Source: Planctomycetota bacterium (GTDB lineage: Bacteria; Planctomycetota; UBA1135). Taken from it: DNA of 64,000 nucleotides. The notes under the pieces are model-generated. The model worked only from the letters and a program-made list of their open reading frames with translations, was not told the origin of the DNA and made no database searches. The position numbers were made by a program, and so were the translations under genes. The first letter of the stretch is position 1. Each line of letters starts with the position of its first letter. This document shows positions 48,378 to 55,803 of the stretch, piece by piece. Location of the stretch: assembly GCA_024229395.1 (NCBI GenBank), contig JAAESM010000027.1, forward strand, positions 1-64,000. Direction: 5' to 3'.

Positions 48378-49109
48378 ATGACCAAGCCCAGAGTTGCCAT
48401 TTTTGACCTCGCTTGCTGCGAGGGATGCCAACTGCAGATCGTCAACATGGAAGACGACCTGCTGAACCTGCTCACCGTGATCGACCCAGTCGAGTGGCGC
48501 GAAGCCATGTCCGACCAGAGCACGATCTACGACGTCGCGATCATCGAAGGATCGATCACGCGTCAAGCGGATGAGATCAAGGTGATGGAGATCCGGCAGC
48601 GTGCGACATACGTTGTGGCGCTTGGTGCCTGTGCCACCATGGGCGGCGTGAACAAGCTGAAGAACAACTTCGCGATTCACGACGTCAAGAAGACCGTCTA
48701 CGGCGAGGCCGCCAACATGCCACACCTCGATACCTTCACCGTCAAGGCGCTGAATGAGGTCATTGAGGTGGATTTCGAAGTGCATGGTTGTCCGATCGAT
48801 GCCGATGAGCTGGTTCACGTGGTGAAGTGCCTGCTGTCAGGTCAAACTCCATCCGCGCCAACCCATCCGGTCTGCGTCGAGTGCAAGATGGCTGAAAACT
48901 GCTGTCGTTATGAATACGATGAGCTTTGCCTGGGGCCATTGACGCGCGCGGGTTGTGATGCCCGTTGCCCAGCCAATGGTTTCTGGTGCTTTGGCTGCCG
49001 GGGTTTCCTCCCCGACGCCAACTTCACTGCTGCGCGCGAGATGGCGGCGGAGCATGGAAAGTCCCTCGAGGATTTGGAAAGCAAGCTTGCTCTGTTCGGG
49101 AGCAAATAG
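48378..49109 (+). CDS. hydD: Group 3b [NiFe] hydrogenase small (delta) subunit
   Basis: A 243-residue protein of the NADH:quinone oxidoreductase 20 kDa/hydrogenase small subunit family. The proximal cluster ligands are seen in DLACCEGCQLQ, in LGACATMGG and in HGCPIDADEL; further cysteines (CVECKMAENCC and GCDARCPANGFWCFGC) bind extra clusters. It lacks a Tat signal, so the enzyme is cytosolic, unlike groups 1 and 2. It forms the catalytic dimer with the large subunit encoded next, 9 bases downstream. Confidence 0.94.
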   Translation: MTKPRVAIFDLACCEGCQLQIVNMEDDLLNLLTVIDPVEWREAMSDQSTIYDVAIIEGSITRQADEIKVMEIRQRATYVVALGACATMGGVNKLKNNFAIHDVKKTVYGEAANMPHLDTFTVKALNEVIEVDFEVHGCPIDADELVHVVKCLLSGQTPSAPTHPVCVECKMAENCCRYEYDELCLGPLTRAGCDARCPANGFWCFGCRGFLPDANFTAAREMAAEHGKSLEDLESKLALFGSK

Positions 49110-49118
49110 GTACCTGTC

Positions 49119-50417
49119 ATGTCAAAAACCGTCGACATTAAAGTTCATCATGTGACCCGGGTTGAGGGCCACGGCAACATTCGCGTGCGCGCCAAGGATG
49201 GCGCCATCGAAAAGCTTGAATGGCAGGTTCCCGAAGCACCTCGTTTCTTCGAGGCGATGGTGCGCGGGCGCAAGTACGAAGACATCCAGACGATTGTCAG
49301 TCGTATTTGCGGTATCTGTTCCGTCACGCACTCCTTGGCCGCGATCAAGGCGATTGAACGCGCCATGGATACTCCAGTGACCGATCAGACCGATCGCTTG
49401 CGCATTCTTGCGCACTACGGTGAGCAGTTGGAAAGCCACATCTTGCATGTGGGCTACCTGGTTGCGCCTGACTTGCTCGGGCAAAAATCGGTAGTTCCGG
49501 TTGCGAGCTCACACCCTGAAGTGGTGCAGACTGTCATCACTTTGCATCGCCTCGGCAACACCATGATGGAAGTCCTGACCGGACGCAAGACGCACCCTGT
49601 GCGTTTGGTCCCGGGCGGCTTCTCGATGCTGCCATCGGCGAAGGAATTGCGCGCGCTAAAGCAAGAGTTAGTCGACAGCGTGCCCAAACTCACGGCATTG
49701 GCCGAAGTCATCGCCAGTCTGGCTGGTGGAATTCCGAGTTTCACCAGGGAGACGGAATACGTCGCGCTCGTCAACGAGCCACACTATCCCTTCTACCACG
49801 GTCAGGTCGGCAGCACTGATATTTCTGAGTTGGCATCCGTGCAGGACTTCGAAGATATCGTGAATGAATACGTCATTCCGCAATCTACGGCGAAATGGGC
49901 GAAGTGGCACCGCGAAGCTTACATGGTTGGCTCGCTGGCTCGCTTCAACCTCAACGCTGAATTCCTTGCGCCATTGGCGAAACAGACCGCCGCCATGCTC
50001 GGTCTAGAGAAAGGTTGCTACAACCCTTACATGAATAGCGTGGTGCAGGTCGTGGAGTCGGTGCAGGTGGTGGAACGTTCCATCGAACTCATCGATGAGA
50101 TCCTGACCGTCGGGCTTCGCGTCGAGCGCCCCGACGTCAAGATACGTGCAGGTGTTGGTGCGGCTGCTGTTGAGGCACCGCGCGGAATCCTCTTCCACCG
50201 TTACGAATTCGACGACAAGGGAGAATGCGTTTCGGCGAACATGACGATTCCAACTAACCAGAATCACGGCAACATTCAGAAAGACTTCGAAGCCCTGGTG
50301 CCGACGATCATCGATCGCCCGCAGGATGAGATTCGCCAAGTCATGGAAATGTTGGTGCGAGCGTATGATCCATGTATCTCCTGCTCGACCCACTACCTGG
50401 ATGTGGAGTTTGTCTAG
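49119..50417 (+). CDS. hydA: Group 3b [NiFe] hydrogenase large (alpha) catalytic subunit
   Basis: A 432-residue protein carrying the NiFe(CN)2CO active site. The L1 motif is R62-I-C64-G-I-C67 and L2 is D417-P-C-I-S-C422 followed by STH425; the seven residues after His425 (YLDVEFV) are the peptide removed by the maturation protease. The N-terminal HHVTRVEGHGNIRV with Glu16 is also conserved. All four Ni-Fe cysteines (64, 67, 419, 422) are present, so the enzyme is likely active. Length and lack of signal fit soluble bidirectional enzymes (group 3b). The protease gene starts immediately after its stop codon. Confidence 0.96.
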   Translation: MSKTVDIKVHHVTRVEGHGNIRVRAKDGAIEKLEWQVPEAPRFFEAMVRGRKYEDIQTIVSRICGICSVTHSLAAIKAIERAMDTPVTDQTDRLRILAHYGEQLESHILHVGYLVAPDLLGQKSVVPVASSHPEVVQTVITLHRLGNTMMEVLTGRKTHPVRLVPGGFSMLPSAKELRALKQELVDSVPKLTALAEVIASLAGGIPSFTRETEYVALVNEPHYPFYHGQVGSTDISELASVQDFEDIVNEYVIPQSTAKWAKWHREAYMVGSLARFNLNAEFLAPLAKQTAAMLGLEKGCYNPYMNSVVQVVESVQVVERSIELIDEILTVGLRVERPDVKIRAGVGAAAVEAPRGILFHRYEFDDKGECVSANMTIPTNQNHGNIQKDFEALVPTIIDRPQDEIRQVMEMLVRAYDPCISCSTHYLDVEFV

Positions 50418-50882
50418 ATGACAAAAAAAGTTCTCATTGGCCTTGGTAATCTTCTCATGACCGATGAGGGGATCGGGGTGCGGATCATCCAGGAGCTGGT
50501 CCGCACCCATCGGATTTCGAGCGATATCGAAGCCCTGGATCTCGGTCCGGGCGGGCTGCCGGTGTTGCACGCATTGGATGGAGTGGAGCATGCGATCTTC
50601 GTCGATTGCGCCTTCATGGGTGAGGAGCCTGGCACGCTGAAACGTTTCCGCGCCGAAGAAGCTCAGACCGTCAAGGTGCAGGCGCGCCAATCGGCACATG
50701 AAGGTGATCTTTTCGAGACCCTGGAATTGGCCAAACGCGTAGGCCAGTGCCCCAGCGATATCGTGGTGTTCGGCATTCAGCCAGGCGTGGTGGAACTTGG
50801 CGTAGACTTGTCGCCCACCCTTGAGGAGCAGCTGCCGGCTTATGTTGATGCCGTCGCCGCCGAACTAAACTGCGCGGACTGA
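50418..50882 (+). CDS. Hydrogenase maturation endopeptidase (HyaD/HycI family)
   Basis: A 154-residue protein. It trims the C-terminal tail of the hydrogenase large subunit after nickel insertion. The three Ni-binding residues of the family are in place: E17 in GLGNLLMTDEGIG, D63 in AIFVDCAFMG and H94 in SAHEGDL, as are GPGGLPVLHALDG and FGIQPGVVELG. The start codon follows the hydA stop directly, so it is probably dedicated to this enzyme. The stop is 12 bases before hypA. Confidence 0.94.
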   Translation: MTKKVLIGLGNLLMTDEGIGVRIIQELVRTHRISSDIEALDLGPGGLPVLHALDGVEHAIFVDCAFMGEEPGTLKRFRAEEAQTVKVQARQSAHEGDLFETLELAKRVGQCPSDIVVFGIQPGVVELGVDLSPTLEEQLPAYVDAVAAELNCAD

Positions 50883-50894
50883 TCCGCAACGAGC

Positions 50895-51245
50895 ATGCAT
50901 GAGTTCTCCATCTGCTCCCTCCTGATCAAGGCGCTTGATCACGAGTACGACGCCATCCAGCCACCGCCAACTGGCTTGAAATCGGTGACGGTGATGGTGG
51001 GGGAACTGCATCAGATCGTGCCGGATTACCTGTTGGGTGCGTTCACCGCGCTCACTGCCGATACGCGTTATGAAGGCGCGGAGCTTAAACTGGAATTCAC
51101 GGCCATCACCGGCAGTTGTTCCGCTTGCGAATGGCAAGGTACCATTCAGCCGCCTTTGTTCGTCTGCCCTAGCTGTGACCAAGTTGGGGTGGATCTGATC
51201 ACCGGCAAGGAACTTTTCCTGCAGTCATTGGAAGTCAAGACATGA
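50895..51245 (+). CDS. hypA: Hydrogenase nickel incorporation protein HypA
   Basis: A 116-residue protein, the usual length. The nickel site MHE (His2) is at the N-terminus and the zinc site is formed by C75/C78 (CSAC) and C91/C94 (CPSC). VTVMVGELHQIVPDYLLGAF is the standard core. HypA hands nickel to the large subunit together with HypB. It overlaps hypB by 4 bases (ATGA). Confidence 0.95.
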   Translation: MHEFSICSLLIKALDHEYDAIQPPPTGLKSVTVMVGELHQIVPDYLLGAFTALTADTRYEGAELKLEFTAITGSCSACEWQGTIQPPLFVCPSCDQVGVDLITGKELFLQSLEVKT

Positions 51246-51898
51246 CCACACAAGAAATCAAAGTTTACCGCGACCTGATGGGCGCCAACGAGGAGTGGGC
51301 CGCTAAGACCCGCGACTTGCTCGCCGAGAAGGACATCTACATGCTCAACTTGATTGGCAGTCCCGGTGCCGGCAAGACCGCGTTGTTGGAAGGTTTGGGT
51401 GCACAACTCGGTGAGAAGGTGCGCTTTGCGGTTCTGGAAGGCGATGTCGAGACCACCAATGATGCCGTGCGCATTGCCAAGCTTGGCGTGCCAGTCAGTC
51501 AGTTGTTGAGTGGCGGTTCCTGCCACCTTGAAGCGAAGATGGTCCATCACGCTTTGTTGGATATGGACCTTGATGCGCTGGACATGGTAGTGGTGGAGAA
51601 TGTCGGCAACATGGTCTGCCCGGCTGAGTTCGATATCGGCGAACATATCAAGATTGCCGTGCTGAGCATTCCCGAGGGCGACGACAAGCCGCAGAAGTAT
51701 CCGCTGCTGTTCCACGAATCGAATGCCGCGATCCTGACCAAGGTTGACCTGCTGCCGCACATTCCTTTTGACATTGAAGCCTGCAAGGGCCACATCAAAA
51801 AGATCAACGCGCAGATCCCGATCTTCGAGGTCTGCGCGCTGAAGGGCGATGGCTTAGCCGAGCTGATCGCCTGGTTGAGCGATCGAGCTGGCGCCTAG
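51242..51898 (+). CDS. hypB: Hydrogenase nickel incorporation GTPase HypB
   Basis: A 218-residue GTPase with P-loop G39-S-P-G-A-G-K-T46, the metal site C94-H95 (SGGSCHLEA) and C126 (NVGNMVCPAEFD), and the guanine-specifying TKVD. It has no histidine-rich N-terminal tail, so it probably does not store nickel. It works with HypA in nickel delivery. It is the last gene of the hydrogenase operon; hypC, hypD, hypE and hypF are not in the window and must lie elsewhere. Confidence 0.95.
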   Translation: MTTQEIKVYRDLMGANEEWAAKTRDLLAEKDIYMLNLIGSPGAGKTALLEGLGAQLGEKVRFAVLEGDVETTNDAVRIAKLGVPVSQLLSGGSCHLEAKMVHHALLDMDLDALDMVVVENVGNMVCPAEFDIGEHIKIAVLSIPEGDDKPQKYPLLFHESNAAILTKVDLLPHIPFDIEACKGHIKKINAQIPIFEVCALKGDGLAELIAWLSDRAGA

Positions 51899-51906
51899 TT
51901 GCTAGC

Positions 51907-51923
51907 CGGTTGGTCTCCAGCCG
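51907..51923. terminator. Hairpin between convergent operons (terminator candidate)
   Basis: Just after the hypB stop, CGGTTGG-TCT-CCAGCCG can form a 7-bp stem with one G-T pair and a 3-base loop. No T-run follows. It lies where the hydrogenase operon must end facing the opposite-strand genes, so it could stop transcription, but evidence is weak. Confidence 0.3.
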
Positions 51924-51945
51924 ACTCCGTCTTGCTTGAGCTAGG

Positions 51946-52623
51946 TCATCGGGTCTGGCTGTTAGTTGGCTGCACCGCCTGCAGAGCCAAGGTTGCCATG
52001 ACAGTTGCGTGCACCGTGGCCTTTGAATCACTCCATGCATCGACCGCCGGGAAGGAACCATGCAATCCTTCGCCGCCAAGTTGATGGACCGTCAGCGCCT
52101 GGGCTAAACCTTCGCGCCACTTCTTCTCAAAGACGCCGCCGACTAGTTTCATCGCTTCGGTGCCGAAGTACCAGTAGTAGTAATCGACGCTGGAGTTGGA
52201 TGGATTCCACGCTGGGCGCTTGGAAGCGAGCAGGCTCATGCCTAAGGTCATTTCAGCCGATTCGGTGATGTCTTCGCCCATGGCATCGAAGCTAAGTATG
52301 GCCATTGCCGTACCCAGTTCGGTGAACTAGATTGGATGGCTCTTCTTCTTGGCAACGAGGCGCACGTCATGATCGTTGCCGTAGCTGTAACCCACCCGAC
52401 CCGTAGTCTTGTCGGTCATGGACAGGAGGTAATTCTGTGCACCATCAAAGTTCTCCCTTGAGATCTCGAAGCCCATCTCCTTGGCGGTAACCAAAGCGCG
52501 CACGGTCAAGGTCGTGTTGAAAGTGTTGGCGTCGCCGTTAGGCTCGAACTCAAAACCCCAAGCTCCGTAAGGATTGCGCGCTTGGATTAAGGTGTCGATC
52601 GCCTTCTGGCAGTACCACGCCAT
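51946..52623 (-). pseudogene. Broken squalene-cyclase/prenyltransferase-like repeat gene with in-frame TAG
   Basis: The minus-strand frame from 52623 reads as the C-terminal part of a planctomycete prenyltransferase/squalene-oxidase repeat protein: NPYGAWGFEFEPNGDANTFN, DGAQNYLLSMTDKTTGRVGY, then a TAG at 52329-52327, and in the same frame FTELGTAMAILSFDAMGED, the WNPSNSSVDYYYWYFGTEAM block and GEGLHGSFPAVDAW. The homology continues unbroken across the stop, which makes it a nonsense mutation rather than two genes. A TGA also stands just before the first Met and the N-terminal half expected for the family is absent, so the gene is both 5'-truncated and interrupted. It fills the gap between the hydrogenase and Rnf operons. 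Confidence 0.8.
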
Positions 52624-52655
52624 GCATCATTACTGGCATTGCCAAGGACTCGAGA

Positions 52656-52832
52656 CTAGACCACCAACTCGCCGTCGTCTTCCTTGCAGTTGCCATCGCC
52701 GTGGCAATTTCCGCACTTACCATCACCGCCGCAGCTGGTGGTCTGTTGATCACCGCGCCATAGGTGCATGATCGCGAACAGCGCGAACAGCAGGCCCAGG
52801 CCAACGATGCCAATGACGTGGTTGATGGTCAT
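52656..52832 (-). CDS. Small Cys-rich membrane-anchored protein with CxxCH, downstream of rnfA
   Basis: A 58-residue ORF. The N-terminus MTINHVIGIVGLGLLFALFA is one membrane helix ending in IMHLW, followed by a soluble tail with four cysteines (C34, C40, C43, C49) and glycines: SCGGDGKCGNCHGDGNC, then an acidic end. C40-G-N-C43-H44 is a formal CxxCH heme motif, but the tail is very short; an Fe-S or metal site, or thiols, are equally possible. It resembles in layout the small Cys-rich membrane proteins seen beside some redox or iron-transport genes. It lies 56 bases downstream of rnfA, same strand, and is probably the last gene of the operon. Function is unknown. Confidence 0.65.
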   Translation of the reverse strand: MTINHVIGIVGLGLLFALFAIMHLWRGDQQTTSCGGDGKCGNCHGDGNCKEDDGELVV

Positions 52833-52888
52833 GTCCGAATGTTATCAGCGAATGCGAGATGCAGCGAGCTACGGTGGTTAAGCAGAGC

Positions 52889-53467
52889 TTAGGAAGCACT
52901 GCCAAGACCTGCGAAGCCCATGAAGGCCATCGACAAGCTGCCGGCAATGATCAGCACCAATGCCATGCCTTGCGCGATCTTCGGTACCTGTGCGCGTTCG
53001 GCATCTTCACGAATGCTGGCCATCAACACCAGTGCCAAAGTCAGACCCAAACCAGCGCCGATTGCAAAGAATAGGCCTTGGAAGAAGTCGTACTCCTTGT
53101 TGGTCTGGAAGATTGCCAAACCAAGGATTGCACAGTTGGTGGTGATCAGTGGCAGGTAGATACCAAGCTGCTTGAACAAGGCTGGGCTGACCTTCTTGAT
53201 TACCATTTCGACGATCTGCACCAACGATGCGATCACCACGATGAAGGAGATCACTCGAAGGTACGGAGCATGGTCAAGCAGGAAAGTGTTCAACAGCCAC
53301 GCGCAGATCGAAGTGATCGTGAGCACGAAGATGTTGGCCATGCCCATGCGCAACGCTGTCTCTACCCGCGCCGAAACGCCCATGAAAGGGCACAAGCCCA
53401 GGAAGTAGGCCAAGGTGAAGTTGTTCACCAGTACCGTTGAGATCAGGATCCAGATCAAGTCACCCAT
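52889..53467 (-). CDS. rnfA: Rnf electron transport complex subunit A
   Basis: A 192-residue integral membrane protein with six helices, of the RnfA/NqrE family: NNFTLAYFLGLCPFMGVSARVETALRM at the start is diagnostic (Cys in GLCPF binds the intramembrane [2Fe-2S] cluster with RnfE), as are LLITTNCAILGLAIFQ-type residues (here ITTNCAILGLAIFQTNKEY). The ATG overlaps the rnfE stop by one base (TGATG). It forms the electron path through the membrane of the ferredoxin:NAD oxidoreductase. Confidence 0.96.
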   Translation of the reverse strand: MGDLIWILISTVLVNNFTLAYFLGLCPFMGVSARVETALRMGMANIFVLTITSICAWLLNTFLLDHAPYLRVISFIVVIASLVQIVEMVIKKVSPALFKQLGIYLPLITTNCAILGLAIFQTNKEYDFFQGLFFAIGAGLGLTLALVLMASIREDAERAQVPKIAQGMALVLIIAGSLSMAFMGFAGLGSAS

Positions 53468-54120
53468 CAGGCCGCCCTCCTTTCACTGCTCTCTCGGGCA
53501 GCAAGTACCTTCTGTCGCTGTTTCTTGCGTTCCGCCCACCAGTTCAAACCGAGTAGCCAGAAACCCAAAGTCAGAAATCCGCCTGCCGGCAGGATCATCA
53601 CGACCCAAGGCTCGTAGTTATCACCGAACAGCGGGATGTTCAGGAAGCTGCCCATGCCAAGGATCTCACGCACGCCGCCCATCATCACCATCGCAATCAT
53701 GAAGCCGGTGCCCACACCTACGGCATCCAGGAGCGCGCGTCCGACCGGACGCTTCGAAGCGAAGGCCTCTTGGCGACCAAGGATCATGCAGTTCACCACG
53801 ATCAATGCGATGAAGGCGCCGAGTTTCTTATGCACCACTGGCACCATGGCCTCCAGGCTCATGTCGGCCACCGTCACGAAGGTGGCGATGATCATGATGT
53901 AGGTGGAGATACGAACTTCGCCCGGGATGAACTTCTTCAGCAACGACACGCTCAAGCTCGAACCGAGTAACACGAAGAAAGTAGCCACACCCATGGCCAA
54001 GCTGTTCTCGACCGTGTTGGTCACGGCAAGCGCCGGGCACAGGCCGAGCATCTGGATCAGCACCGGGTTCTCTTTCCAGATGCCGCGGAACAGATCCTGC
54101 TTAGGAGTGGTCTCACGCAT
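53467..54120 (-). CDS. rnfE: Rnf electron transport complex subunit E
   Basis: A 217-residue membrane protein, partner of RnfA: ENPVLIQMLGLCPALAVTNTVENSL, VNCMILGRQEAFASK and a basic C-terminus. Start choice: ATG 54135 adds five residues (MEEAR), but ATG 54120 has a good Shine-Dalgarno-like GGAGGAAG ending about 8 bases before it and gives the usual N-terminus; 54120 is preferred. It overlaps rnfG by 8 bases. RnfA and RnfE hold a [2Fe-2S] cluster between the Cys residues of their GLCP and NC motifs. Confidence 0.94.
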   Translation of the reverse strand: MRETTPKQDLFRGIWKENPVLIQMLGLCPALAVTNTVENSLAMGVATFFVLLGSSLSVSLLKKFIPGEVRISTYIMIIATFVTVADMSLEAMVPVVHKKLGAFIALIVVNCMILGRQEAFASKRPVGRALLDAVGVGTGFMIAMVMMGGVREILGMGSFLNIPLFGDNYEPWVVMILPAGGFLTLGFWLLGLNWWAERKKQRQKVLAARESSERRAA

Positions 54121-54781
54121 CCTTGCTTCCTCCATGATCGTATGCCTTGATCAGTGGATCCCACCGCTCAAAAGCCTCGTTGATGATGCGGATCACGGCG
54201 CGCGCGGAGATGGTGGCGCCGGTGATCATGTCGACCTCATGCGGGTCGCCACTGCCGCTGCCCTTCTTCACGCCGACAAGTGGGGCGACCACGCGTTCGA
54301 ACTGGCCGACGAAATCCATGTCCTTCTCGATGGCGTCGCCAAGGCCCGGAGTCTCTTTGGATTCCAGCACCTTCATGCCCATCATGCCGCCGGTCTCAGG
54401 GTCGTAGCCGAAGATGACCTTGACCTGATCCTGGAAGCCGGCGCGGTTGTGCACCACGGCGAATCCAACCGGACTGTTGTGCTCGTCGTAACCCACGAAC
54501 ACTTTCTCGAAATCCTTCTCAACCGCATCTTCGGGCAGGTCGAGAGTGAGTTTGCCATCGACCAGGTACAAGGTGGTGAAGGATGCAGGCTCTTGCAGGA
54601 CCAGACCCACGGCCTCTTTCATCATCTTCTCCTTGTATGCCAGGATGCGCGGTTGGGTGGCCTCATAGACCACCACCAGCAGTAATCCAGCAAGCATGCC
54701 TGCGACCGCAAGGGTTGCAATGATGCCGGCGGAAGATGCGCCATTATCTTCAGGCTCTTGAACTTGAGGTTCATCACTCAT
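54113..54781 (-). CDS. rnfG: Rnf electron transport complex subunit G, FMN-binding
   Basis: A 222-residue protein with one N-terminal membrane helix (IIATLAVAGMLAGLLLVVVY) and a periplasmic FMN-binding domain. The covalent FMN site is the TGAT motif in DMITGATISAR, Thr190. Conserved FGYDPETGGMMGMKVLESKETPGLG is the family core. It receives electrons from RnfD/E and relates to NqrC. It overlaps rnfD by 4 bases (ATGA) and rnfE by 8 bases. Confidence 0.95.
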   Translation of the reverse strand: MSDEPQVQEPEDNGASSAGIIATLAVAGMLAGLLLVVVYEATQPRILAYKEKMMKEAVGLVLQEPASFTTLYLVDGKLTLDLPEDAVEKDFEKVFVGYDEHNSPVGFAVVHNRAGFQDQVKVIFGYDPETGGMMGMKVLESKETPGLGDAIEKDMDFVGQFERVVAPLVGVKKGSGSGDPHEVDMITGATISARAVIRIINEAFERWDPLIKAYDHGGSKDA

Positions 54782-55803
54782 GACTTTGCCTCCTCGGATT
54801 TGGCGGCACGCGCTTTCGGTTGTTGGCCGAACACGCGCGGACGAGTGGAACGGTTGATGAATGGCACCAGCGCATTCATGAACAGAATGGAATACATCAT
54901 GCCTTCAGGCAGGCCGCCCCAGACACGAATGACCATGACCAGGAAACCGATTCCGGCGCCGAAGATCCAGCAACCAGGGTTGGTGGTCGGGGAGGTGACC
55001 ATGTCGGTGGCCATGTAGATCGCGCCGAGCATCAAACCGCCGGAGAACAACATGAACATCGGGCTCTGGTAAGCGCTGGAATCAACCAGCCACAAGATGC
55101 CAGAGAATGCGAACACGGTGGCGAAGATGCTCACCGGGATGCGCCAGTTCAGATAGTTCTTCCACGCCAAGTAAGCGCCGCAGATCAAGATCAGCAGACC
55201 GAAAGTCTCACCGACCGATCCCGACGTATTTCCCATCAGCAGGTTGCCCATGCCAGTTCCGGTCTGCTCAAACTTGAACAAACCTAGTGGCGTGGCGCCG
55301 GTGGTGCCGTCGACCACTTTGGGGCTCATCAATGGCAGCGCGAAGTTGTCGCCGCGCAGCGCACCCCACGGGCCATCGGTGGTTGGCCATGTGGTGATGG
55401 CGACAGGGAAGGCTGCCTGCAGGAATGCACGACCAAGAAGGGCGGGGTTGAATGGGTTCTGACCCAATCCACCGAAGATCAGCTTGCCGAAGGCGATGCC
55501 GAAGAAACCGCCGAGGAAGGCCATCCATAAAGGCATTCCAGGAGGCAAGGTCAAACCGAGCAAGATGCCGGTGATCGCTGCCGAGCCATCGTTCAAAGAA
55601 CCTTTGCGGCCGATCAGGCGTTCGGTCAACACAGCACCTGCGCCAGCTGCGATCAAAATCAACAGCGCACTGGGCCCAAAGAAGAACACCGAAGTGGCAA
55701 TGATTGGAATCAACGTGGCCACCACAGTCCACATGATGCGTGGCGTGGAGTCGGGGCCGAGCACGTGCGGCGAAGCGGTGAGTAGTAGTGAGGGTTTGCT
55801 CAT
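54778..55803 (-). CDS. rnfD: Rnf electron transport complex subunit D, FMN-binding membrane protein
   Basis: A 341-residue membrane protein with about nine helices (NqrB family). The covalent FMN motif is TGAT in DGTTGATPLGLF, Thr171. Further markers are GLTLPPGMPLWMAFLGGFFG, FGGLGQNPFNPALLGRAFL and MATDMVTSPTTNPG. It takes part in ion translocation. ATGA overlaps couple it to rnfC upstream and rnfG downstream. Whether Na+ or H+ is pumped cannot be told from the sequence alone. Confidence 0.95.
   Translation of the reverse strand: MSKPSLLLTASPHVLGPDSTPRIMWTVVATLIPIIATSVFFFGPSALLILIAAGAGAVLTERLIGRKGSLNDGSAAITGILLGLTLPPGMPLWMAFLGGFFGIAFGKLIFGGLGQNPFNPALLGRAFLQAAFPVAITTWPTTDGPWGALRGDNFALPLMSPKVVDGTTGATPLGLFKFEQTGTGMGNLLMGNTSGSVGETFGLLILICGAYLAWKNYLNWRIPVSIFATVFAFSGILWLVDSSAYQSPMFMLFSGGLMLGAIYMATDMVTSPTTNPGCWIFGAGIGFLVMVIRVWGGLPEGMMYSILFMNALVPFINRSTRPRVFGQQPKARAAKSEEAKS

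Noticed and set aside
52327-52329. The TAG in the cyclase-like gene as a pyrrolysine codon.
   Set aside because: No pylT or pylS-like gene is seen, the gene is also truncated at its 5' end, and planctomycetes are not known to use pyrrolysine; decay is simpler.
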